Assembly: GCF_905171765.1 (NCBI RefSeq) | Contig: NC_053389.1 | Span: 399,142,645-399,206,644 of the forward strand | Length of the DNA: 64,000 nt | DNA from: Bufo bufo | Taxonomy: Eukaryota; Chordata; Amphibia; Anura; Bufonidae | Reading direction: 5' to 3' | Shown here: in pieces, positions 40,838 through 52,217 of the stretch | Numbering within the stretch: position 1 is the first letter of the stretch | How the letters are laid out: each line of letters opens with the position of its first letter | The notes under the pieces: generated by a model | The model's database searches: none | The model's input: only the letters and a program-made list of their open reading frames with translations | What the model was told of the DNA's origin: nothing | Program-made: the position numbers and the translations under genes

Positions 40838-42394
40838 CACTGCGTGCAGAATTATTAGGCAAATTAGTATTTTGACCACATCATCCTCTTTATGCATGTT
40901 GTCTTACTCCAAGCTGTATAGGCTCGAAAGCCTACCACCAATTAAGCATATTAGGTGATGTGCATCTCTGTAATGAAAAGGGGTGTGGTCTAATGACATC
41001 AACACCCTATATTAGGTGTGCATAATTATTAGGCAACTTCCTTTCCTTTGGCAAAATGGGTCAAAAGAAGGACTTGACAGGCTCAGAAAAGTCAAAAATA
41101 GTGAGATATCTTTCAGAGGGATGCAGCTCTCTTAAAATTGCAAAGCTTCTGAAGCGTGATCATCGAACAATCAAGCGTTTCATTCAAAATAGTCAACAGG
41201 GTCGCAAGAAGCGTGTGGAAAAACCAAGGCGCAAAATAACTGCCCATGAACTGAGAAAAGTCAAGCGTGCAGCTGCCAAGATGCCACTTGCCACCAGTTT
41301 GGCCATATTTCAGAGCTGCAACATCACTGGAGTGCCCAAAAGCACAAGGTGTGCAATACTCAGAGACATGGCCAAGGTAAGAAAGGCTGAAAGACGACCA
41401 CCACTGAACAAGACACACAAGCTGAAACGTCAAGACTGGGCCAAGAAATATCTCAAGACTGATTTTTCTAAGGTTTTATGGACTGATGAAATGAGAGTGA
41501 GTCTTGATGGGCCAGATGGATGGGCCCGTGGCTGGATTGGTAAAGGGCAGAGAGCTGCAGTCCGACTCAGACGCCAGCAAGGTGGAGGTGGAGTACTGGT
41601 TTGGGCTGGTATCATCAAAGATGAGCTTGTGGGGCCTTTTCGGGTTGAGGATGGAGTCAAGCTCAACTCCCAGTCCTACTGCCAGTTTCTGGAAGACACC
41701 TTCTTCAAGCAGTGGTACAGGAAGAAGTCTGCATCCTTCAAGAAAAACATGATTTTCATGCAGGACAATGCTCCATCACACGCGTCCAAGTACTCCACAG
41801 CGTGGCTGGCAAGAAAGGGTATAAAAGAAGAAAATCTAATGACATGGCCTCCTTGTTCACCTGATCTGAACCCCATTGAGAACCTGTGGTCCATCATCAA
41901 ATGTGAGATTTACAATGAGGGAAAACAGTACACCTCTCTGAACAGTGTCTGGGAGGCTGTGGTTGCTGCTGCACGCAATGTTGATGGTGAACAGATCAAA
42001 ACACTGACAGAATCCATGGATGGCAGGCTTTTGAGTGTCCTTGCAAAGAAAGGTGGCTATATTAGTCACTGATTTGTTTTTGTTTTGTTTTTGAATGTCA
42101 GAAATGTATATTTGTGAATGTTGAGATGTTTTATTGGTTTCACTGGTAAAAATAAATAATTGAAATGGGTATATATTTGTTTTTTGTTAAGTTGCCTAAT
42201 AATTATGCACAGTAATAGTCACCTACACACACAGATATCCCCCTAAAATAGCTAAAACTAAAAACTAACTAAAAACTACTTCCAAAAATATTCAGCTTTG
42301 ATGAGTTTTTTGGGTTCATTGAGAACATGGTTGTTGTTCAATAATAAAATTAATCCTCAAAAATACAACTTGCCTAATAATTCTGCACTCCCTG
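40838..42394 (+). mobile_element. Tc1/mariner DD37E transposon, apparently complete (1557 bp)
   Basis: Ends CACTGCGTGCAGAATTATTA and, inverted, CAGGGAGTGCAGAATTATTA, with TA on each side (40836-40837 and 42395-42396). Inner repeats GCATAATTATTAGGCAAC at about 41020 and their inverse at about 42190 give an IR/DR layout like Sleeping Beauty. The CR1 reading frame resumes exactly when the element and one TA are dropped. Its single ORF is intact. The DD37E spacing matches the TRT family reported in fishes and some other vertebrates. Confidence 0.93.
41056..42072 (+). CDS. DD37E Tc1/mariner transposase, 338 aa, intact
   Basis: A cut-and-paste transposase that would act in the nucleus on the inverted repeats around it. 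Start MGQKKDLTGSEKSKIVRYLS; the first helix-turn-helix spans about residues 10-45 (SSLKIAKLLKRDHRTIKRFI). A basic linker KKRVEKPRRK (51-60) is followed by a second HTH (about 65-105). Catalytic triad: Asp144 in LWTDEM, Asp237 in FMQDNAPSH and Glu275 in LNPIENLW, with 37 residues between the last two. There are no stops or frameshifts, and the length is normal for the family. It lies within CR1 ORF2. The intact frame suggests recent arrival; whether it is expressed cannot be seen. Confidence 0.93.
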   Translation: MGQKKDLTGSEKSKIVRYLSEGCSSLKIAKLLKRDHRTIKRFIQNSQQGRKKRVEKPRRKITAHELRKVKRAAAKMPLATSLAIFQSCNITGVPKSTRCAILRDMAKVRKAERRPPLNKTHKLKRQDWAKKYLKTDFSKVLWTDEMRVSLDGPDGWARGWIGKGQRAAVRLRRQQGGGGVLVWAGIIKDELVGPFRVEDGVKLNSQSYCQFLEDTFFKQWYRKKSASFKKNMIFMQDNAPSHASKYSTAWLARKGIKEENLMTWPPCSPDLNPIENLWSIIKCEIYNEGKQYTSLNSVWEAVVAAARNVDGEQIKTLTESMDGRLLSVLAKKGGYISH

Positions 42395-42396
42395 TA

Positions 42397-43480
42397 ATGA
42401 GGGGGGAGTCGCAGAGAGCGACGAGGAGAAAGAAAAGCTGTTAAATATTTTTTTCTCCAATGTATTCACTGAGGAAAATAAACTGTCAGATGAAATTCTG
42501 AATGTAAAAATAAATTCCCAATTAAAAGTGTCCTGTCTGACCCAGGAAGAAGTACAACAGCGACTTAAAAATATTAAAATAGACAAATCGTCAGGACCGG
42601 ATGGCATACACTCCCGTATTCTAAGGGAATTAAGTAATGTCATAGCCAGACCCTTATTTCTGATATTTGCGGTCTCTATACTGACAGGGAATGTTCCACA
42701 GGATTGGCGCATAGCAAATGTGGTGCCAATATTCCAAAAAAATATCTGGACTTCTCCAAAGCATTTGACACTGTACCACATGAAAGGTTAGTATATAAAA
42801 TGAGAATGCTCGGACTGGGAGTAAATGTCTGTAGGTGGATAAGTAACTGGCTGAGTGATAGAAAACAGAGGGTGGTTATTAACGGTACACACTCAGATTG
42901 GATCACTGTCACTAGTGGAGTACCTCAGGTGTCAGTATTGGGCCCTATTCTCTTCAATATATTTATTAATAATCTTGTAGAAGGCTTGCATAGTAAAATA
43001 TCAATTTTCGCAGATGACACTAAACTGTGTAAAGTAATTAACACTGAAGAGGACAGTATACTACTACATAGGGATCTGGATAGATTGGAGGCTTGGGCAG
43101 ATAAGTGGCAGATGAGGTTTAACACTGACAAATGTAAAGTTATGCACATGGGAAGGAATAATGCAAGTCACCCGTACATACTAAGTGGTAAAACACTCGG
43201 TAACACTGACATGGAAAAGGATCTAGCAATTTTAATAAACAGTAAACTAAGCTGCAAAAAACAGTGTCAGGCAGCTGCTGCCAAGACCAATAAGATAATG
43301 GGTTGCATCAAAAGGGGCATAGATGCCCGTGATAAGAACATAGTCCTACCACTTTACAAATCGCTAGTCTGACCACACATGTTGTACTGTGTACAGTTCT
43401 GGGCTCCTGTGAACAAGGCAGACATAGCAGAGCTGGAGAGGGTCCAGAGGAGGGCAACTAAAGTAATAACTGGAATGGGG
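42397..43480 (+). pseudogene. CR1 ORF2 reverse transcriptase, internally deleted
   Basis: CLTQEEVQQRLKNIKIDKSS, GPDGIHSRILREL and DWRIANVVPIFQK lie in one frame. At about 42740 the frame jumps directly to YLDFSKAFDTVPHERL (RT motif A), so the intervening RT segment is deleted. Then TSGVPQVSVLGPILFNIF (motif B, with the usual G of GVPQGS changed to V) and ISIFADDTKLC (motif C). The C-terminal region after the stop at 43372 continues as [12 protein letters not shown]. It cannot be active. Confidence 0.88.
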
Positions 43481-44030
43481 CAACTACAGTAAGATTATCA
43501 AAATTAGGGTTATTCACTTTAGAAAAAAGACAACTGAGGGGAGATTTAATTACTAGGTATAAATATATCAGGGGTCAGTACAGAGATCTCTTCCATCATC
43601 TATTTATCCCCAGGACTGTGACTGTGATGAGGGGACATCCTCTGCATCTGGAGGAAAGAATGTTTGTACACAAACATAGAAGAGGATTCTTTACAGTAAG
43701 AGCCACATAGTGAGACTATGGAACTCTCTGCCTGAGGAGGTGGTGATGGTGAGTACAATAAAGGAATTCAAGAGGGGTCTGGATGTATTTCTGGAGTATA
43801 ATAATATTACAGGCTATAGCTACTAGAGAGGGGTCGTTGATCCAGGGAGTTATTCTGATTGCCTGATTGGAGTCAGGAAGGAATTTTTTATTCCGCTAAA
43901 GTGGGGAAAATTGGCTTCTACCTCACAGCTTTTTTTGCCTTCCTCTGGATCAACTTGCAGAATGACAGGCCGAACTGGATGGACAAATGTCTTTTTTCGG
44001 CCTTATGTACTATGTTACTATGTTACTATA
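43481..44030 (+). other. CR1 ORF2 tail remnants and 3' end
   Basis: Fragments such as ATKVITGM, then frameshifted TFCEQ-like C-terminal sequence, followed by a 3' UTR with GGCCTTATGTACTATGTTAC and tandem TTACTATG repeats, the CR1 type of 3' terminus. Confidence 0.65.
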
Positions 44031-44034
44031 TACT

Positions 44035-44144
44035 GCATCTGTCAGCAGTTTTGTACCTATGAAACTGGTTGACCTCTTACATGTGCACTTGGCTGTATAA
44101 GGCATCTGTGTTGGTCCCATGTTCATATGTGCCTGCAGGCAATT

Positions 44145-44187
<43 letters not shown>

Positions 44188-44547
44188 AATTAGCATCTAG
44201 GAGCAATGGGGACGTTCCTGCTACATCTAGAGGTTCTGCTCTTTTAGCAACTGCCGCGCCCCCTGCACTTTAATTGACAGGGCCAGGCAGTGAAAACATC
44301 ATCACCACTGGCCCTGTCAATCAAAGTGGAGAGGGTGTAGCAGTTGCAGAGAAAGCATAGCCTCTAGGTGTAATGGCAATGTCTCTATTGCTCCTAGAGT
44401 TTCTCGTGTGTATATTTAAGGTATATTTAACATCATGTTTCTCAGCAATGTGGGCACATATGAACATAGGACCAACACAGATGTCTTCATCTGCCAAGCA
44501 CACATGCCAGCCAGTTTCATAGGTACAAATCTGCTGACAGGTGCCCT
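44035..44547. mobile_element. T2-like TTAA foldback MITE, left edge lost
   Basis: Right end beside TTAA (44548-44551) reads inward AGGGCACCTGTCAGCAGATT. The left arm, GCATCTGTCAGCAGTTTTGT, is its inverse copy but lacks TTAA, probably because the CR1 3' end abuts it. The arms fold around ATTGACAGGGCCAGG and its inverse near 44270-44330. A (TA)n microsatellite lies at about 44148-44184. Confidence 0.72.
44148..44184. repeat. (TA)n microsatellite
   Basis: An uninterrupted TA run of about 16 units inside the T2-like MITE. Confidence 0.95.
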
Positions 44548-44886
44548 TTAAGCCCTTAGTCAACACCCATATGCCTTTTTACGGCGGTCGCTAAGGGACT
44601 AGAGTTGAGCGAACACCTGGATGTTCGGGTTCGAGAAGTTCGGCCGAACTTCCCGGAAATGTTCGGGTTCGGGAACCGAACCCGACCCGAACTTCGTCCC
44701 GAACCCGAACCTCATTGAAGTCAATGGGGACCCGAATTTTGGCACTAAAAAGGCTGTAAAACAGCCCAGGAAAGGGCTAGAGGGCTGCAAAAGGCAGCAA
44801 AATGTAGTTAAATCCCCTGCAAACAAATGTGGATAGGGAAATGAATTAAAATAAAAATAAAATAAATAAAAATTAACCAATATCAA

Positions 44887-45955
44887 TTGGAGAGAGGTCC
44901 CATAGCAGAGAATCAGGCTTCATGTCAGCAGAGAATCAGTCTTCATGTCATAGCAGAGAATCAGGCTTCACGTCAGCCAAAACTGGAACAGTCCATTGTC
45001 AGATATTTAGGCCCTGGCACCCAGAAAGAGGAGAGAGGTCTCATAGCAGAGAATCAGTCTTCATGTCATAGCAGAGAATCAGGCTTCACGTCAGCCAAAA
45101 CTGGAACAGTCCATTGTCAGATATTTAGGCCCAGGCACCCAAGCAGAGGAGAGAGGTCCCATAACAGAGATTCAGGCTTCATGTCAGCAGAGAATCAGTC
45201 TTCATGTCATAGCAGAGAATCAGGCTTCACGTCAGCCAAAACTGGAACAGTCCATTGTCATATATTTAGGCCCTGGCACCCAGAAAGAGGAGAGAGGTCT
45301 CATAGCAGAGAATCAGTCTTCATGTCATAGCAGAGAATCAGGCTTCACGTCAGCCAAAACTGGAACAGTCCATTGTCAGATATTTAGGCCCCAGCACCCA
45401 GAAAGAGGAGAGAGGTCTCATAGCAGAGAATCAGTCTTCATGTCATAGCAGAGAATCAGGCTTCACGTCAGCCAAAACTGGAACAGTCCATTGTCATATA
45501 TTTAGTCCCCGGCACCCAGACAGAGGAGAGAGGTCCCATAGCAGAGATTCAGGCTTCATGTCAGCAGAGAATCAGTCTTCATGTCATAGCAGAGAATCAG
45601 TCTTCATGTCATAGCAGAGAATCATGCTTCACGTCAGCCAAAACTGGAACAGTCCATTGTCAGATATTTAGGCCCCGGCACCCAGACAGAGGAGAGAGGT
45701 CCCATAACAGAGATTACGGCTTCATGTCAGCAGAGAATCAGTCTTCATGTCACAGCAGAGAATCAGGCGTCACGTCACCCACCACTGTAACAGTCCATTG
45801 TCAGATATTTAGGCCCCGGCACCCAGAAAGAGGAGAGAGGTCCCATAGCAGAGATTCAGGCTTCATGTCATAGCAGAGAATCATGCTTCAAGTCACCCAA
45901 CACTGGAACAGGCCACTGTCAGATATTTTTAGGCCCCGGCACCCAGACAGAGGAG
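44887..45955. repeat. minisatellite in hAT copy C (eight units)
   Basis: The GGCACCCAG-type anchor recurs at about 45015, 45134, 45275, 45393, 45511, 45677, 45818 and 45938. The basic period is 118 bp; longer spacings (141, 166) come from extra copies of a sub-repeat of about 24 bp, AGCAGAGAATCAGTCTTCAT. Copy B has only two to three units. Confidence 0.92.
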
Positions 45956-46074
45956 AGGTTCATTCAACTTTGGGTTGCCCCGCAATATAATGGTAAAATG
46001 AAAATAAAAATAGGATTGAATGAGGAAGTGCCCTGGAGTACAATAATATATGGTTAAGGGGAGGTAGTTAATGT

Positions 46075-48954
46075 CTAATCTGCACAAGGGATGGACAGGT
46101 CCTGTGGGATCCATGCCTGGTTCATTTTTATGAACGTCAGCTTGTCCACATTGGCTGTAGACAGGTGGCTGCGTTTGTCTGTAATGACGCCCCCTGCCGT
46201 GCTGAATACACGTTCAGACAAAACGCTGGCCGCCAGGCAGGCCAGCACCTCCAAGGCATAAAAGGCCTGCTCTGGCCACGTGGACAATTTGGAGACCCAG
46301 AAGTTGAATGGGGCCGAACCATCAGTCAGTATGTGGAGGGGTGTACACACGTACTGTTCCACCATGTTAGTGAAATTTTGCCTCCTGCTAACATGTTTCG
46401 TATCAGGTGGTGGTGCAGTTAGCTGTGGCGTGTTGACAAAACTTTTCCACATCTCTGCCATGCTAACCCTGCCCTCAGAGGAGCTGGCCGTGACACAGCT
46501 GCGTTGGCGACCTCTTGCTCCTCCTCTGCCTTCTCCTTGGGCTTCCACTTGTTCCCCTGTGACATTTGGGAATGTTCTCAGTAGCGCGTCTACCAATGTG
46601 CGCTTGTACTCGCGCATCTTCCTATCACGCTCCAGTGCAGGAAGTAAGGTGGGCACATTGTCTTTGTACCGGGGATCCTGCAGGGTGGCAACCCAGTAGT
46701 CCGCACACGTTAAAATGTGGGCAACTCTGCTGTCGTTGCGCAGGCACTGCAGCATGTAGTCGCTCATGTGTGCCAGGCTGCCCAGAGGTAAGGACAAGCT
46801 GTCCTCTGTGGGAGGCGTATCGTCATCGTCCTGCGTTTCCCCCCAGCCACGCACCAGTGATGGGCCCGAGCTGCGTTGGGTGCCACCCCGCTGTGAACAT
46901 GCTTCATCCTCATCCTCCTCCACCTCCTCCTCATCCTCGTCCTCCTCGTCCTCCAGTAGTGGGCCCTGGCTGGCCACATTTGTACCTGGCCTCTACTGTT
47001 GCAAAAAACCTCCCTCTAAATCACTTCTAAGAGACTGGCCTGAAAGTGCTAAAAATGACCCCTCTTCCTCCTCCTCCTCCTCCTGGGCCACCTCCTCTTC
47101 CATCATCGCCCTAAGTGTTTTCTCAAGGAGAAAAAGAAGTGGTATTGTAATGCTGATAACGGTGTTATCCTGTGCGGTGTGGGGCCTGTCCCCCAAACAT
47201 ATGAGTTTCAGAATGGCCTGCTGACGTTTTCCCCGGGCTGTGCTGAAGTTGGTGGTGAAGGTGTGTGGCTGACTGGATGAGCAGGTGGAAGAAGAGGAGG
47301 AGTAAGCCGAGTAGGAGGAGGGGGCAACAGGAGGCAAAGAATGTTGCCCTGCAATCCTTGGCGGCGGAAGGACGTGCGCCAAACAGCTCTCCGCCTGGGG
47401 CCCAGCCACCACTACATTTACCCAGTGTGCAGTTAGGGAGATATAGCGTCCCTGGCCGTGCTTACTGGTCCACGTATCTGTGATTAGGTGGACCTTGCCA
47501 CAGATGGCGTTGCGCAGTGCACACTTGATTTTATCGGATACTTGGTCGTGCACGGAAGGAACGGCTCTCTTGGAGAAGTAGTGGCGGCTGGGAACAACAT
47601 ACTGTGGGACAGCAAGCGACATGAGCTGTTTGAAGCTGTTTGTTTCCACCAGCCTGAATGACAGCATTTCATAGGCCAGTAGTTTAGAAATGCTGGCATT
47701 CAGGGCCAGTGATCGAGGGTGGCTAGGTGGGAATTTACGCTTTCTCTCAAATGTTTGTGAGATGGAGAGCTGAACGCTGCCGTGTGACATGGTTGAGATG
47801 CTTGGTGACGGAGGTGGTGGTGTTGGTGGTACATCCCCTGTTTGCTGGGCGGCAGGTGACAACGTTCCTCCAGAGGCGGAGGAAGAGGCAGAGGCGGCAG
47901 CAGCAGAAGAGGTAGCAGGGGGAGCCTGAGTGAGTTCCTTGTTTTTAAGGTGTTTACTCCACTGCAGTTCATGCTTTGCATGCAGGTGCCTGGTCATGCA
48001 GGTTGTGCTAAGGTTCAGAACGTTAATGCCTCGCTTCAGGCTCTGATGGCACAGCGTGCAAACCACTCGGGACTTGTCGTCAGCACATTGTTTGAAGAAG
48101 TGCCATGCCAGGGAACTCCTTGAAGCTGCCTTCGGGGTGCTCGGTCCAAGATGGCGGCGGTCAGTAGCAGGCGGAGTCTCTTGGCGGCGGGTGTTCTGCT
48201 TTTGCCCACTGCTCCCTCTTTTGCTACGCTGTTGGCTCGGTCTCACCACTGCCTCTTCCTCCGAACTGTGAAAGTCAGTGGCACGACCTTCATTCCATGT
48301 GGGGTCTAGGACCTCATCGTCCCCTGCATCGTCTTCCACCCAGTCTTCCTCCCTGACCTCCTGTTCAGTCTGGACACTGCAGAAAGACTCAGCAGTTGAC
48401 ACCTGTGTTTCGTCATCATCAGAGACGTGCTGAGGTGGTATTCCCATGTCCTCATCATCAGGAAACATAAGTGGTTGTGCATCAGTGCATTCTATGTCTT
48501 CCACTGCTGGGGAAGGGCTAGGTGGATGCCCTTGGGAAACCCTGCCAGCAGAGTCTTCAAACAGCATAAGAGACTGCTGCATAACTTGAGGCTCAGACAG
48601 TTTCCCTGATATGTATGGGGGTGATGTGACAGACTGATGGGCTTGGTTTTCAGGCGCCATCTGTGCGCTTTCTGCAGAAGACTGGGTGGGAGATAATGTG
48701 AACGTGCTGGATCCACTGTCAGCCACCCAATTGACTAATGCCTGTACCTGCTCAGGCCTTACCATCCTTAGAACGGCATTGGGCCCCACCAAATATCGCT
48801 GTAAATTCTGGCGGCTACTGGGACCTGAGGTAGTTGGTTCACTACAACATGTGGCTGTGGCAGAACGGCCATGTCCTCTCCCAGCACCAGAGGGTCCACT
48901 AACACCACCACGACCATGTCCGCGTCCGCGTCCCTTACTAGATGTTTTCCTCAT
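46075..48954 (-). pseudogene. hAT transposase, copy C (deletion plus nonsense codon)
   Basis: Starts at ATG 48954. The N-terminal low-complexity region and BED finger (WHFFKQCADDKSR, CTLCHQSL, MTRHLHAKH) are intact and continue without the foldback seen in copy B. First catalytic region ITDTWTSKHGQGRYISLT. After RPHTAQ the sequence jumps to NTVISITIPLL. Copy B sequence 16545-17066, 522 bp or exactly 174 codons, is absent, removing the VVCDNG and CLAHVLN parts of the core. A TAG at 46995-46993 replaces the CAG of copy B. The C-terminal dimerisation region (ASVLSERVFSTAGG) is otherwise open. Not functional as a transposase. Confidence 0.92.
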
Positions 48955-49108
48955 TTTTACTGTTCACCACAATAAGAACAAAATTATTTGGCCCAATGTA
49001 TTGAATTCAAATTCAGGCCTTTTTTTACAGACACCTAACACTATCTGGCTATCTATTTAGGTCCCGTATTACACTAATACAGGCACAGCAGTAACGACAG
49101 ATTTAGCT

Positions 49109-49690
49109 GAATATAAATTGTTTTCCTAGTATTTAGGCCCTGGATGACAGGTATACGTTTACGGACAGAATTAGACTTGGAAATGCACGGTAGTGTGTGA
49201 AGTTATTGAAAATGACCCTATCCACACCTTCAATCTAATATACCCTTTTATGGATAGATTTAAAGTAGGCCTGATACAGCAGAAACCACTGATTTAGGGA
49301 ATTGCTAAGTTGGGAATTGTATTTCAACCCAGAACAAAAACTGTGCTTTGGCGGACACTAAATGAATTGACCAGCCACAGCAATAACCACAGATTTAGCT
49401 GAATATAAATTTTAGGCCTATTATTTAGGTGCTGGGTGACAGGTATACGTTTACGGACAGAATTAAACTTGCTAATGCACGGTAGCGTGTGAAGTTATTG
49501 AGGATGACACTATCCGCACCTTAAATCTAATATACCCTTTTATGGATCGATTTAAACTTGGCCTGATACAGTAGAAACCACTGATTTAGGGAATTGCTAA
49601 CTTGGGAATTGTATTTCAACCCAGAACAAAAACATATCCTTTGCCAGACAGCAGACAGTATTACAATTGGCTAGCCACAGCTGAAACACC
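49109..49690. repeat. two diverged 295-bp-type units (hAT copy C)
   Basis: Starts GAATATAAATT at 49109 and 49401, 292 bp apart. Each holds GACAGGTATACGTTTACGGA, TTTATGGAT and TTTCAACCCAGAACAAAAAC. They correspond to the single unit in copy B and the array in copy A. Confidence 0.85.
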
Positions 49691-49952
49691 AGATTTAGGT
49701 TACTGCTATTTTGGCAATTGTATTTCACCCCTCAATAAAATAGCAAGCACAGCCAAGCCCCTGATGTAGGATATAGCAAAAAAATTTCCACACTATTGAT
49801 AGTTAAATGGACTTGGTGGCAGCTTGTGCTGGCGCACCACAAGACACAAAATGGCCGCCGATCACCCAAGAAAAAAGTGACATAAAAACGCTCTGGGCAG
49901 CCTAAAAACAGTGATGGCTGTGATGGCCTCTTGGGGCAAGTAGTATGACGCT

Positions 49953-52217
49953 GCATCCTGGATCTCACAGGCCGGAAGCTTTTTGAGTAATACACACATT
50001 ACTCATACAGCCAATGCATTCCAATACAGAAGTATTGGAATGCATTGTAAAGGATGTGACCTCCAAAAGTTCAAGTCCCAAAGTGGGACAAAAAATAAAG
50101 TGAAAAAAAGTGTAAAAAATTAAGTTTTCCCCCAAAAAATTAAAAGTTTCAAGTACAAATAAACAAAAACGTAATTTTCCCCAAATAAAGTTTAAAAGAA
50201 ATTGATAAAAAATGGGGAAAAAAAAAAAGTATACATATTAGGTATCGTTGCGTCCGTATCGACCGGCTCTATAAAAATATAACATGACCTAACCCCTCAG
50301 ATGAACACCGTAAAAAAAAAAAACTGTGCTAAATAAACTATTTTTTGGTCACCTTACATCACAAAAAGTACAACAGCAAGCGATCAAAAAGGCGTTTGCC
50401 CACCAAAATAGTACCAATCTAACCGTCACCTCATCCCGCAAAAAATGAGCCCATACCTGAGACAATCGCCCAAAAAATAAAAAAAACTATTGCTCAGAAT
50501 ATGGAGACACTAAAACATCATTCTTTTTGTTTTAAAAAAGCTGTTATTGTGTAAAACTTACATAAATAAAAAAAAGTATACATATTTGGTATCCCCGCGT
50601 TCATATCGACCGGCTGTATAAAAATATCACATGACCTAACCCCTCAGATAAACACCGTAAAAAATTTAAAATAAAAACTGTGCTAAATAAACAATTTTTT
50701 GTCACCTTACATCACAAAAAGTGTAATAGCAAGCGATCAAAAAGTCACACGCACCCCAAAATAGTGCCAATATAACCGTCATCTCATCCTGCAAAAATCA
50801 TACCCTACCCAAGGTAATTGCCCAAAAAATGAAAAAATTATGGCTCTCAGACTATGGAAACATTAAAACATTATTTTTTTGCTTCAAAAAAGAAATCATT
50901 GTGTAAAACTTACATAAATAAAAAAAAAGTATACATATTAGGTATTGCCACATCCGTGACAACCTGGTCTATAAAAATATCACATGATCTAACCTGTCAG
51001 ATGAATGTTGTAAAAAACAAAAAATAAAAACGGTGCCAAAACAGCTATTTCTTGTTATCTTGCCTAACAAAAAGTGTAATATAGAGCAACCAAAAATCAT
51101 ATGTACCCTAAACTAGTACCAACAATACTGCCACCCTATCCCGTAGTTTCTAAAATGGAGCCACTTTTTTGGAGTTTCTACTCTAGGGGTGCATCAGGGG
51201 GGCTTCAAATGGGACATGGTGTAAAAAAAAACAGTCCAGCAAAATCTGCCTTCCAAAAACCGTATGGCATTCCTTTCCTTATGCGCCCTGCCGTGTGCCC
51301 GTACAGCTGTTTACGACCACATATGGGGTGTTTCTGTAAACTAAAGAATCAGGGCCATAATTATTGAGTTCGGTTTGGCTGTTAACCCTTGCTTTGTAAC
51401 GGGAAAAAATTATTAAAATTTAAAATCTGCCAAAAAATTGAAATTCTGAAATTTCATCTCCATTTGCCAATAACTCTTGTGGAACACCTAAAGGGTTAAC
51501 AACGTTTGTAAAATCTGTTTTGAATACTTTGAGGGGTGTAGTTTCTTAGATGGGGTCACTTTTATGGAGTTTCTACTCTAGGATTGCATCAGGGGGGCTT
51601 CAAATGGGACATGGTGTCAAAAAAACTAGTCCAGCAAAATCTGCCTTCCAAAAACCGTATAGCATTCCTTTCCTTCTGCACCCTGCCATGTGCCCGTATA
51701 GTAGTTTGCGACCACATATTGGGTGTTTCTGTAAACTACAGAATCTGGGCCATAAATATTGAGTTTGGTTTGGCTGTTAACCCTTGCTTTGTAACTGGGA
51801 AAAAATTATTAAAATGTAAAAAGATTTTCTTCTAAGCTTCTAAGCCTTGTAACATCCCCAAAAAATAAAATATCATTCCCAAAATGATCCAAACATGAAG
51901 TAGACATATGGGGAATGTAAAGTAATAACTATTTTTGGAGGTATTACTATGTATTATAGAAGTAGAGAAATTGAAACTTGGAAATTTGAAATTTTTAACA
52001 AATGTGTGGTAAATTTGGTATTTTTTTATAAATAAAAATGATATTTTTTTACTTCATTTTACCAGTGTCATGAAGTACAATATGTGACGAAAAAACAATC
52101 TCAGAATGGCCTGGATAAGTCAAAGTATTTTAAAGTTATCAGCACTTAAAATGTCACTGGTCATTTGCAAAAAATGGCCAAGTCCTTAAGGTGAAATAGG
52201 GCCGAGTCCTTAAGGGG
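49953..52217 (+). repeat. dispersed AT-rich repeat, copy 3 (longest)
   Basis: It contains an internal tandem of about 350 bp (TATACATATTAGGTATCG at about 50230, 50576 and 50930). Two related 390-bp blocks with TTTATGGAGTTTCTACTCTA follow near 51165 and 51555. The end is GAGTCCTTAAGGGGTTAA at 52217. Related sequence occurs at 5210-8000. The recurring short ORFs follow the DNA repeat and show no recognised domain. Confidence 0.7.

Larger units (their letters stand above)
35905..44030 (+). mobile_element. CR1-like LINE with three nested insertions
   Basis: A near full-length non-LTR retrotransposon: 5' UTR (about 35905-36029 and 37667-37847), ORF1 (38580-39317), ORF2 endonuclease (39649-40433), RT (42397-43480) and 3' UTR, ending in TACTATGTTACTATG repeats near 44030. 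Insertions are a Tc1 element (36030-37666), a 722-bp repeat insertion (37848-38569) and a DD37E element (40838-42394). Without them it is about 4.2 kb. The exact 5' start is uncertain. Confidence 0.85.
44600..49953 (-). mobile_element. hAT element copy C, defective and right-truncated
   Basis: Left terminus TAGAGTTGAGCGAACACCTG at 44600, as in copy B. Then an expanded minisatellite, the transposase gene with a catalytic-core deletion and one nonsense codon, and a gene-upstream region with two 295-bp-type units. The subterminal region has an internal deletion near 49908, and homology stops at about 49953 (AGTATGACGCTG), replaced by the AT-rich repeat. The right inverted repeat is missing, so the element cannot be mobilised by normal end recognition. 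Confidence 0.9.
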
